Below, piece by piece: positions 40,201 to 47,089 of a DNA stretch of 64,000 bases. The stretch is taken from contig NZ_CAJZCD010000001.1 of NCBI RefSeq assembly GCF_914768045.1, positions 372,001 to 436,000 of the forward strand, in the 5' to 3' direction. This DNA comes from Snodgrassella communis (lineage in GTDB: Bacteria; Pseudomonadota; Gammaproteobacteria; Burkholderiales; Neisseriaceae). Position 1 is the stretch's first letter, and each line of letters begins with the position of its first letter. The position numbers and the translations under genes are program-made. The notes beneath the pieces were generated by a model. That model saw nothing but the letters and a program-made list of their open reading frames with translations. It did no database searches and had not been told where the DNA came from.

Positions 40201-41423
40201 AGCCAGTTGATAAAGGTGCGCGCTTCGGCGGCGCCACGGGAAAAGCCCACCACATACAGCTTGATGGCAATAGGCAAGGGAGTGGAGCTGGGGCGCTGCA
40301 AGGTATCCAGAAAACTATCCAACTGCGCTTTGCGCCCAATACGGCTATCCATGCTTTTTATCATTTTCTGCGCAGTGGTTAAAGGCAACTCTTTTTCATT
40401 AAATATCTTGCAGATGCCGAGACTGGCACAGATGCGGGTTAAAGCCCAGTTAATGCGCGACTGGCCAAATTTGGCAAAGGCTTCACCGGCCATTCCGGGA
40501 TTGGCATCGCCAATTTCTTCAAAGCGGGTACCCACGCCCTGAATATAATGCTTAAACCAGCCCTTTTCAATCATTTCGGCATTACGATTATTTTCACCCG
40601 GCAGTCCGCCAGCACCCATGCAGGCATGAAACAGGCGCGCCACATTAGTGGTGCGCGGATAGGTATAAGGCGCTATCAGCTTGGCCTGCTGGGCGGCGGC
40701 GTGCTGAAGTGCGTCTAATTGCTCAGTGCTAGGTGGGGTAGCTCCGGAAACGGTACTATCGGCTTTTTCGTTGTTATTGGTACCATCAAAAAAGAAGCTG
40801 ATTTTGAGGGTTTTCTGGCAGGGCTTGGCCTTGGTGCGGTCGACACAGAGGTTATCTTTGCGGTTTTGCTGAATACTGTTGATGGATGCAGGCAAGCGGC
40901 CACCAGCGGCGGTGGGAAATTCATCCGGCTTGAGTATGCCAGGCCACTGAAATTCAATTGGTTTAATGGCTGGCATATATGGCGCGGCCAGCTCTTTAAG
41001 TTTGTCGCCCAGCGTGGGTACTGGGGGCAACGCTGGTAAATCGGGTACTGGCGGCGCAGTGATGCCGGATGGCTTATTGCCAGCGGGCGCTTTACCCTGC
41101 TGTTTGCCAGCTGATGGCCGGCTGGGCTGCTTAGGCGCGGGCTTTTTTTTGCCCGAGGCTGGTTTTTTGGGGCTGGCAGCGGGAGCGCGATTGGCGGCAT
41201 TGGCGTCCTGAGCATTGTCGTAAATGCCATAATCATTCTGCTCTACTTGATGGCCGGCGGTAATGCCATCAAGACTGATGGTGTGGTTATGCGGATTATT
41301 GGGCGTAGACTTAGGTCTGGCTGCCGGTTTGTCGGCAGGTGCGCCCGATTTGGTATCTGCTGCCGGTTTATCTCCGGCGGCCGGTGATACTGGTTGCTTG
41401 TTATTATCATCTTGTTCAGCCAT
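37245..41423 (-). CDS. DUF2235 phospholipase, Tle1-type type VI secretion effector candidate
   Basis: 1,392 residues from MAEQDDNNKQ (AGAGGAAG upstream favours this ATG over one eight codons earlier). Domains: a Pro/Ala/Lys-rich tail (1-130), then DUF2235 starting at FFFDGTNNN (210-218). GFSRG holds the nucleophile Ser395; LFDT holds Asp519; VHSDIGGGY begins with His596. These match the Ser-Asp-His triad known for Tle1 phospholipases. Between Ser395 and Asp519 lies a low-complexity insert (about 415-500, Ala/Gln/Glu/Lys then Ala/Pro). The C-terminal half is unfamiliar, with a Gln-rich likely coiled coil around 1150-1290. No signal peptide, so export would need a secretion machine; no VgrG, PAAR or Hcp gene is in the window. 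The gene appears GC-richer than its surroundings. Flanking DUF3304 lipoproteins fit an effector-immunity locus. Confidence 0.88.
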   Translation of the reverse strand: MAEQDDNNKQPVSPAAGDKPAADTKSGAPADKPAARPKSTPNNPHNHTISLDGITAGHQVEQNDYGIYDNAQDANAANRAPAASPKKPASGKKKPAPKQPSRPSAGKQQGKAPAGNKPSGITAPPVPDLPALPPVPTLGDKLKELAAPYMPAIKPIEFQWPGILKPDEFPTAAGGRLPASINSIQQNRKDNLCVDRTKAKPCQKTLKISFFFDGTNNNEKADSTVSGATPPSTEQLDALQHAAAQQAKLIAPYTYPRTTNVARLFHACMGAGGLPGENNRNAEMIEKGWFKHYIQGVGTRFEEIGDANPGMAGEAFAKFGQSRINWALTRICASLGICKIFNEKELPLTTAQKMIKSMDSRIGRKAQLDSFLDTLQRPSSTPLPIAIKLYVVGFSRGAAEARTFINWLLDYLLDRDENAAARAQLAQLQEQQAQERIKQRQDNRAAAQAQAEAAQNAEDKDKDKEPAAASASPVSSAAAPTAAPQGQAAIAPAGAPPSQELELKLLGIPIYIEMCGLFDTVATVGMSPLVAMVTGHCSWAHRTMSLQRAGSAGFVKNCYHFVSAHEQRKSFSVDSICIDGGYPKGNFKEYVYPGVHSDIGGGYPPGEQFKSNYGTGYVLSQIALHDMYARCWQHGMPLQVLQDHPELKKDMQKHPRFQLKNYEFMNKDTESEFDVQSKIVALFNSWLKTLETGNISTALQKQIHHFTAYRILRWVRSGIGGYANYLGLSLTADGSLAEKEDKDTKKGRTKLIEQGRKEANEASKGNLPHKRTVDNDELWQQAGLDSIPQAERSKFLDGIINKNYSAGNDGWDLIEGAKEFKADYLHEFHLENMLSAGFLVSTVFAGSMYMLNNDDEAAEYQDIHTNGDTLYFGADPAKLKTPEPPDNPLPIPPLAKSFVEQRHPAGAAGDKDRQPWDFSAQEIGDLWANADKGSLISGAMLNILRQRYQHVRGANLAVNAAKDIWQRLLQADMRDRVVLRQRLKTHAEKYSATYSHMVQMFDNHVHDSRAWFMHDSVLGSREPFTSYFAHRLVFSGGFSNKPLSPVLLAERVVGIAGIARSAYMGVKYGNPAYILIGLNNPELFVTAADKAAWDMLTKDYEALAIDPDTGKILPNSDNLKKLRQFSKDMQTALEQIKNEYAQQQRWSDKDFADKTLDQIIQNSDETIKNLNEIRELLLEQQRKLDQQALSDPQIQQQAQQLSKMLEKVSNNQQQLQAAVQQAKAGSIDQPQLQAALQQGLKVYTDPLAGIPQTSLLQPPSLDDISQDSLAAHFRQQLSQYQQNLRRSSETSTALLEHGAQPPQTLAQAFYHNSSGDIYDQAVEQINRSALNQLGLGQLEINQYLPENIASRSQPEIRRLLQQLQTGDIPPQLQAVSPQKLELIKKALQSWLI

Positions 41424-41740
41424 GGCGAGCTTCCTCTTTAAACTCATTTATGGGTGGCGGGCAGCCGGTAAACGCTATAGCAACGGCTACCGATGCCGCA
41501 AATATGGCAGGCAATGCGCAGTTTTGTGGTATAGCTTGCTATCTACAGCGCACGCCTGCCCGTGGGATTTCAGCCAGATATGGCTGTGCTGTTCCCAAGT
41601 GTTATGCATTGTAATATTAACACATTTAATACAAAGTCTGTGTTTTTATTTACATACGTGTATACATATCGGGTATTGCGCAGCCATAGCGACCGTACCG
41701 GCAATATAACGGTACGGCCACGGCAATAAAGAGGAATAGC
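41424..41740. other. Unique region upstream of the effector gene
   Basis: About 320 bases between copy E and the effector, unlike the array spacers. It contains an inverted repeat CCGTACCG/CGGTACGG (about 41694-41719) just past the copy E stop, without a T run. The effector promoter should be here; no convincing pair was found. No gene is supported. Confidence 0.5.
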
Positions 41741-42523
41741 TTATTTGCCGGGTACGGGCAATTTGCCCTGCTGCTCTAATTCGCGAATATATTCGGGCAA
41801 GATTACTTGCGGGATATTTTGGCGTTCTTGCTTTATCGCATCCAGCTTAGCTTTGTTGCGCCGATAATCAGCCATGGATTTAATGATAGGGCGCGGGGTG
41901 CATAGTTTCTGGCTTTTGGCAAACAGTTCAAATTGTTTTTTCACTGATTCGCGTGAATCATCTTCCATAGTGCCATAATCAATGTATAGCTGATTACAGG
42001 CGAGAAAATGGACGGTAATATTACTTACCTGCCCAAAATCATCGCCCATTGATGCTGGCGGTGGTGGTAAAGGGATGACGGCAGAATGGTTTTCATAATA
42101 TTGTCCAATTATGTTTTTTTCATTTTGATCAAAATTTACTCCAGGAATATTTAGCATACGTGCTTTCCAACCGGGATATGGTAAAACACGCCAATGAATA
42201 CGCGCGGTCATGCCCGGCTTCCATTTCGCCGGCAGATAGGCTGCGCCACAGGTGGAACCGCCGCCATAGCGTCTTTTACCCACTTCATAATCATCCACGC
42301 CCGGGGTTTTGGGAATACAGCCGCCATTAATCGAACCACCCGACATGTTTTCATAGTTGTATTCGAGCGCCTCTACCGGCGCAGCATAGGATTTGTTTTT
42401 GCCGGAGGTAACACCAACAAAGGGCTCAAAGCCGCCGCCACATGCGCTTAGGGCAGTGGTGGTGAGTAGTAGGCTGGTTAATTTCGCCAGTTTCGCTAAG
42501 GTTGTTGCTGATTGTTCAATCAT
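41741..42523 (-). CDS. DUF3304-type lipoprotein, copy E (most divergent copy)
   Basis: 260 residues, two more than the others. The N-terminus reads MIEQSATT. The variable segment is identical to that of copy C. Residues 157-168 read ASMGDDFGQVSN, shared only with copy F. The next segment, DYGTMEDDSRESVKKQFEL, is unique to this copy and replaces TYGTVAEGKDTPMHYKL. Thus it is a mosaic of at least three sources. Located just upstream of the effector gene. Repeat homology ends at its stop codon, so it lacks the 3' hairpin and array terminator. Confidence 0.85.
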   Translation of the reverse strand: MIEQSATTLAKLAKLTSLLLTTTALSACGGGFEPFVGVTSGKNKSYAAPVEALEYNYENMSGGSINGGCIPKTPGVDDYEVGKRRYGGGSTCGAAYLPAKWKPGMTARIHWRVLPYPGWKARMLNIPGVNFDQNEKNIIGQYYENHSAVIPLPPPPASMGDDFGQVSNITVHFLACNQLYIDYGTMEDDSRESVKKQFELFAKSQKLCTPRPIIKSMADYRRNKAKLDAIKQERQNIPQVILPEYIRELEQQGKLPVPGK

Positions 42524-42647
42524 AAGTTGCTCCTTTATGCCGGGGAATAGTGGGATTATTTTGTACTAGGCTGGGGGTGATTCTTGGATTAATTCTTCGC
42601 TTGCTTTCACTTGCCTGTTGCAGTAGCCGGCTTGTTTATTTATGTTA

Positions 42648-42678
42648 ATTATATCGCAATATTTTAGTTAGTTATCAA
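42648..42678 (-). promoter_or_regulatory. Candidate sigma-70 promoter of copy E
   Basis: TTGATA (42673-42678) and TATAAT (42648-42653) on the minus strand, 19-base spacing. Confidence 0.6.
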
Positions 42679-42884
42679 TTGGGCGCTGCTGCTTTGGGCG
42701 ATGTAGGTAGATATGGAATTATGCTGCGCATTTTGGCTGATTGGCGCCATAATATTGCGCGGTAAGGCTGAAAACAGCTTGAGACGAAAGCAAAAAAAAC
42801 AGCCCAGCAAGCGGGCATGGTGGCAGATTAGAAAGGCAGTATTAATGGCTATTGCTGCTATGGGCTAAGCCGCTGCACAAGTAT

Positions 42885-42905
42885 GCTGGCCGCCAAGCGG
42901 CCAAC
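42885..42905 (-). ncRNA. 3' hairpin after copy F (slightly eroded)
   Basis: GCTGGCCGC/GCGGCCAAC with loop CAA: the outermost-but-one pair is lost, the rest kept. Confidence 0.5.
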
Positions 42906-42915
42906 TAGGCGGCGC

Positions 42916-43692
42916 TTATTTGCTGGGTACAGGCAATTTGCCCTGCTGCTCTAATTCACGAATATATTCGGGCAAGATTACTTGCGGGATATTTTGGCGT
43001 TCTTGCTTTATCGCATCCAGCTTGGCTTTGTTGCGCCGATAATCAGCCATGGATTTAATGATAGGACGCGGAGTGCACAGTTTCTGGCTTTTGGCAAACA
43101 GCTTGTAATGCATAGGGGTATCTTTGCCCTCCGCCACCGTACCATAAGTAATATAAAGCTGATTGCAGGCGAGAAAATGGACGGTAATATTACTTACCTG
43201 CCCAAAATCATCGCCCATTGATGCTGGCGGTGGTGGTAAAGGGATGACTGCGGAGTAGTTTTCATCATACTGGTCAATAATAGCCACTTCGTTGCGATCT
43301 CTGACCATACCGGGAACATTCAATCCTCTGGCATGCCAGCCAGGATACGGTAAAACACGCCAATGAATACGCGCAGTCATGCCCGGCTTCCATTTCGCCG
43401 GCAGATAGGCTGCGCCACAGGTGGAACCGCCGCCATAGCGTGTTTTACCCACTTCGTAATCATCCACGCCCGGGGTTTTGGGAATACAGCCGCCATTAAT
43501 CGAACCACCCGACATGTTTTCATAGTTGTATTCGAGCGCCTCTACCGGCGCGGCATAGGATTTGTTTTTGCCGGAGGTAACACCAACAAAGGGCTCAAAG
43601 CCGCCGCCACATGCGCTTAGGGCGGTGGTGGTGAGCAGTAGGCTGGTTAATTTCGCCAGTTTCGCTAGGGTTGTTGCTGATTGCTCAGTCAT
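42916..43692 (-). CDS. DUF3304-type lipoprotein, copy F (probable immunity protein)
   Basis: 258 residues. The variable segment HARGLNVPGMVRDRNEVAII resembles copy D in protein but differs from it at many third positions, so this is an older split than the other matches. Residues 157-168 are the ASMGDDFGQVSN type shared with E. The last ~75 residues match A-D. Own promoter, ribosome binding site (AAAGGAG) and hairpin. Confidence 0.85.
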   Translation of the reverse strand: MTEQSATTLAKLAKLTSLLLTTTALSACGGGFEPFVGVTSGKNKSYAAPVEALEYNYENMSGGSINGGCIPKTPGVDDYEVGKTRYGGGSTCGAAYLPAKWKPGMTARIHWRVLPYPGWHARGLNVPGMVRDRNEVAIIDQYDENYSAVIPLPPPPASMGDDFGQVSNITVHFLACNQLYITYGTVAEGKDTPMHYKLFAKSQKLCTPRPIIKSMADYRRNKAKLDAIKQERQNIPQVILPEYIRELEQQGKLPVPSK

Positions 43693-43816
43693 AAGTTGCT
43701 CCTTTATGCCGGGGAATAGTGAGATTATTTTGTACTAGGCTGGGGGTAGTTCTTGGATTAATTCTTTGCTTGCTTTCACTTGCCTATTGCAGTAGCCGGC
43801 TTGTTTGTTTATGTTA

Positions 43817-43847
43817 ATTATATCGCAATATTTTAGTTAGTTATCAA
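43817..43847 (-). promoter_or_regulatory. Candidate sigma-70 promoter of copy F
   Basis: TTGATA (43842-43847) and TATAAT (43817-43822) on the minus strand, 19-base spacing. Confidence 0.6.
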
Positions 43848-44052
43848 TTGGGCGCTGCTGCTTTGGGCGATGTAGGTAGATATGGAATTATGCTGCGCAT
43901 TTTGGCTGATTAGCGCCATAATATTGCGTGGTAAGGCTGAAAACAGCTTGAGGCGAAAGCAAAAAAACAGCCCGGCAAGCGGGCATGGTGGCAGATTAGA
44001 AAGGCAGTATTAATGGCTATTGCTGCTATGGGCTAAGCCGCTGCACAAGTAT

Positions 44053-44073
44053 GCTGGCCGCCGAGCGACCAGC
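44053..44073 (-). ncRNA. 3' hairpin after truncated copy G
   Basis: GCTGGCCGC/GCGACCAGC: on the minus-strand RNA the changed position gives a G-U pair, an intermediate between the pairs seen after copies B/D and C. Confidence 0.55.
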
Positions 44074-44083
44074 TAGGCGGCGC

Positions 44084-44210
44084 TTATTTGCTGGGTACAG
44101 GCAATTTGCCCTGCTGCTCTAATTCACGAATATATTCGGGCAAGATTACTTGCGGGATATTTTGGCGTTCTTTCTTTATTGCATCCAGCTTGGCTTTGTT
44201 GCGCCGATAA
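44084..44210 (-). pseudogene. Truncated DUF3304-type lipoprotein, copy G
   Basis: Only the last ~42 codons remain (RRNKAKLDAIKKERQN... to PVPSK). Homology to the other copies stops sharply within GCGCCGATAA at 44210, and unrelated sequence with a perfect palindrome follows. The start, signal peptide and core are gone. It marks the right edge of the array. Confidence 0.9.
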
Positions 44211-44215
44211 AAAGA

Positions 44216-44253
44216 TAGCGCCGTGATATCTACTATTAGATATCACGGCGCTA
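44216..44253. repeat. Perfect 17-bp inverted repeat at the array edge
   Basis: 44216-44232 pairs with 44237-44253 around a 4-base loop. It begins six bases from the truncation point of copy G. On the minus strand it is followed by CTTTTTATC, so it could act as a terminator; it could also be the end of a lost mobile element. Confidence 0.85.
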
Positions 44254-44494
44254 GTTATTATATTAATTATAGATATAGTTTTGTGTGTCTATGTTGTTTA
44301 TTTTCAAAGTATATTAAACATGATTAATGTTTATGGCAAGTATATTTTTTCTATTTTAGGCTTTGGTGGTGAATGATAAGCAATTGTGTTGGATAGCTAC
44401 TACATCTGTTGGTTATGCATCAGGTGCAAGGGTGTTAATCGATGAAAATTAATGCTTTTTTGTTGGCATGGGTGGGTGGCTATTCTGGCCAAGA
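44254..44494. other. Intergenic region between array edge and mqo terminator
   Basis: G/T-rich on the plus strand, no coding signal. Confidence 0.5.
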
Positions 44495-44525
44495 TAAAAA
44501 AAACCAAATTCGATGAGAATTTGGT
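44495..44525 (-). terminator. Terminator of mqo
   Basis: Stem ACCAAATTC/GAATTTGGT with a 5-base loop, followed on the minus strand by eight T residues. 41 bases past the stop. Confidence 0.92.
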
Positions 44526-44565
44526 AAGGCAGGTTATGGCAGGGTAATGACTTTTATGTGTGGAC

Positions 44566-46077
44566 TTACTGCTTGTCTGTTTGTTTGCTGGGTGTTTGTA
44601 AACAGAGCGATTTTATTGTCCAGTCACGCACATGCTGTACGAGTGCGGGGTTATGTTCGAGCTTCTGGCCGTAGCTGGGTATCCATCGGCGCAGTGTGGG
44701 CGCCCATTCGTTGCTGACTTTGCCGGGGAAACACTGTTCGAGCAGCTCGAGCATGATGGATACGGAGGTGGAGGCTCCGGGGGAGGCACCTAATAAAGCA
44801 GCCAGTGAGCCGTCTGCGGATTTGACCAGTTCGGTACCAAATTGGAGTACGCCACCTTTTTGGGAATCTTGTTTTATTACCTGCACGCGATTGCCTGCAA
44901 CAGCCAGATGCCAGTCTTCATCCCGTGCTTCGGGATAGAAGGTGCGTAATTCTTGCATGCGGTCGGCAAAGCTTAATCTGACCTGCTGAATCAGGTAGTG
45001 CTCAAGGGCGAAGTTGTGTACGCCTGCGGTGAGCATGGGGCGGATATTGGCAAGGTTGAGGGTTCTGAATAAATCCTGAAAGGAACCATGTTTGAGAAAT
45101 TTGGTGGTGAAGCCGGCAAAGGGGCCGAACAGTAAGGCGTCTTCGCCGTTGATGACTCGTTTATCCAGATGAGGCACGCTCATGGGCGGGGCACCAACTG
45201 AGGCTTTACCATAGACTTTGGCATTGTGCTGTTTGACGATATCGGGATTTTTACACACCAGCCACTGGCCGGATACGGGGAAACCACCATAGCCTTTACC
45301 GGCTTGGATACCGCTTTTTTGTAACAGATGCAGGGAGCCTCCGCCGGCGCCGATAAAGACGAAACGGGCTGATACTTGTTGATGTGTGCCGTCTATCAGG
45401 TTTTTGATGGAAAGATGCCAGCGGCCATTGTGTTGTTTGAGGTCGATAATTTCATGTTGCAGATGTAGCTGGCAGCCGTGGTTGGTAAGGTTGTTGATGA
45501 GGATGCGGCTTAGGGCGCCATAGTTGACGTCGGTACCAAGGTCTGACCAAGTAACGGCTATGGGTTCGCTGGTGTTACGTCCCTGCATCATCAGGGGTAC
45601 CCATTGGCTAATCTGGTCTCTGTCTTCGGTATAAAGCATGTCCTGAAACAGGCGGTATTGCTGCAAGGCAGCATAGCGTTTGCGTAGAAAGGCAACGTCT
45701 GCCTCTCCGCGTACTAAACTCATGTGGGGCACGCTGCGGATGAATTCGCGGGGGTCGGCAATCATGCCAGCATCAACAAGTGATGCCCAAAACTGTTTGG
45801 ACAATTCAAACTGTTCGATAATTTTGATGGCTTTGGATACTTCGATGGCGCCATCTTTCAACTGTGGTGTGTAGTTGAGTTCGCACAGGGCTGAATGGCC
45901 GGTGCCGGCGTTGTTCCATGCATCAGAACTTTCGGTGGCCACATCGGCGAGACGTTCGTAGATGTGGATCTGCCAGTTTGGCTGTAACCCTCTCAGAAAT
46001 GTTCCCAATGTTGCGCTCATGATACCGGCGCCGATTAATACTACGTCTGCGGAGCTATCGCTATTGGTGTTTTTCAT
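44566..46077 (-). CDS. mqo: Malate:quinone oxidoreductase
   Basis: Mqo oxidises malate to oxaloacetate at the inner membrane and passes electrons to quinone; it is the usual malate-oxidising step in Neisseriaceae. 503 residues with the FAD dinucleotide fold GAGIMS at 16-21, ESSDAWNNAGTGHSALCELNYTP, and the C-terminal LLGASPGASTSVSIMLELLE. GAGAAGAG lies upstream of the ATG. Monocistronic with its own terminator. Confidence 0.96.
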   Translation of the reverse strand: MKNTNSDSSADVVLIGAGIMSATLGTFLRGLQPNWQIHIYERLADVATESSDAWNNAGTGHSALCELNYTPQLKDGAIEVSKAIKIIEQFELSKQFWASLVDAGMIADPREFIRSVPHMSLVRGEADVAFLRKRYAALQQYRLFQDMLYTEDRDQISQWVPLMMQGRNTSEPIAVTWSDLGTDVNYGALSRILINNLTNHGCQLHLQHEIIDLKQHNGRWHLSIKNLIDGTHQQVSARFVFIGAGGGSLHLLQKSGIQAGKGYGGFPVSGQWLVCKNPDIVKQHNAKVYGKASVGAPPMSVPHLDKRVINGEDALLFGPFAGFTTKFLKHGSFQDLFRTLNLANIRPMLTAGVHNFALEHYLIQQVRLSFADRMQELRTFYPEARDEDWHLAVAGNRVQVIKQDSQKGGVLQFGTELVKSADGSLAALLGASPGASTSVSIMLELLEQCFPGKVSNEWAPTLRRWIPSYGQKLEHNPALVQHVRDWTIKSLCLQTPSKQTDKQ

Positions 46078-46437
46078 AACGCAAACTCTTCTCTCTTCTT
46101 TTCAGGCTGTGCTGATTAAGTGTTTATCTGGTTGTACGCACAAGGAACATGCAGTATTGGTGTGATTTATGTGTTTTTGACTTAAATCATTGACAATAAT
46201 ATGGGCTTAATTTAAGCACTTTTGTTTGCCGGCAGCAATAGCTAAATAGGATTTATGCCAAGCTGAAATGGTTGATTAAATAACAGCTAATTGATTATTC
46301 GATTGATTTTATATATGACAAGGCTATTTTAGGGTAGCTGTGGATGATTGTAGCTGTGTTGTTGTGGTTTTAGTTTGCCATGTTAATACAATTATTTATC
46401 GAATAAGCAAATTAAAGACAATGGAATGTACGGGTGG
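46078..46437. other. Intergenic region upstream of mqo
   Basis: 360 bases without a gene. It should contain the mqo promoter. A partial FNR-like site is described separately. Confidence 0.5.
46177..46190. promoter_or_regulatory. Weak FNR/CRP-like half-palindrome upstream of mqo
   Basis: TTGAC-TTAA-ATCAT matches eight of ten defined positions of the FNR consensus TTGAT-N4-ATCAA. It lies about 100 bases upstream of the mqo start. In AT-rich DNA such a match can occur by chance. Confidence 0.25.
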
Positions 46438-46884
46438 TTAATGCTCTGGTGCCTGTGACTTTGGCCGGGCAAAATACAGGGTTACGAGGGCAACGGCCAG
46501 TACGTTAGGCAGTATCACTAGCCAGTCCGCCGGCCATGTCGATAAAAATAAGCCTTGTAACAGTGCGCATAGTAAGGCAACGATGGCGGCGCCAATGCTG
46601 ATAAGATAGCGTGGCTGTTTGTGAATAATATAACAACTGAATATGGCGGCCAGTAGTGAGGGGATGGTGTTATAAAACCAAGTCACTATCAGTATAAATA
46701 ATATGAATCTGAAATCGTCTTGAGTGGGCAGGCTAAGTTGGCTAAATGGCACGCCGCTGTTAGCGAACCAGCAGAATATTAGGATGTAGAATACGCAAGT
46801 AGTGACGATGCTGGCTATGGTTTGTAGGATAAGTTTTGGTAGTCGTGCTAATGCCGATGGCTGATGTGTGTGCGGGTGTTGCAT
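46438..46884 (-). CDS. Small membrane protein of unknown function
   Basis: 148 residues from MQHPHTHQPS, with AGGGGA eight bases upstream; an in-frame extension of 18 residues is less likely. Four predicted membrane helices (about residues 18-40, 55-78, 80-98 and 103-140) and a short His-rich N-terminus. Family not recognised. It is followed on the same strand by mqo only after 360 bases, so probably transcribed alone. Confidence 0.7.
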   Translation of the reverse strand: MQHPHTHQPSALARLPKLILQTIASIVTTCVFYILIFCWFANSGVPFSQLSLPTQDDFRFILFILIVTWFYNTIPSLLAAIFSCYIIHKQPRYLISIGAAIVALLCALLQGLFLSTWPADWLVILPNVLAVALVTLYFARPKSQAPEH

Positions 46885-47035
46885 GGTGCTGTCCCCTGTT
46901 GGCTGGCTGTGCGCAGTTGTTAGGTTGCATGCGGACATGCGGTTGTTGTTTTGAGTATACTTGAAATAGCGGTATGGAGGGGGTAATTTACGCTGTGCAG
47001 TTTGTATGCCGATTTGGTGACAACTGTTGTGTTTT

Positions 47036-47077
47036 GACTACCGGCAAGATGGGCGGTGAGCTGTTGTGCCGGTAGTC
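47036..47077. repeat. Perfect 11-bp inverted repeat downstream of uvrB
   Basis: GACTACCGGCA (47036-47046) with TGCCGGTAGTC (47067-47077), 20-base loop, 13 bases past the uvrB stop. No T run on the minus strand, so either an mRNA-end stabilising hairpin or an imperfect terminator. Confidence 0.7.
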
Positions 47078-47089
47078 AATTCTGGCTGC

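Larger units (their letters stand above)
42524..42915 (-). repeat. Array spacer between copies E and F
   Basis: Same ~390-base spacer. The terminator of copy F (42792-42816) is weakened by a change in the stem (GCCCA). Promoter for copy E at 42648-42678; AAAGGAG leader end. Confidence 0.9.
43693..44083 (-). repeat. Array spacer between copy F and the truncated copy G
   Basis: Same spacer. Terminator of copy G retained at 43961-43984, promoter for copy F at 43817-43847, 3' hairpin of G at 44053-44073. Confidence 0.9.

Noticed and set aside
32635-44210. Regular repeats that could be taken for a CRISPR-like or transposon array.
   Set aside because: The repeat unit is a whole ~780-base gene plus a ~390-base spacer with promoter and terminator. 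There is no transposase, no short direct repeat and no cas gene.
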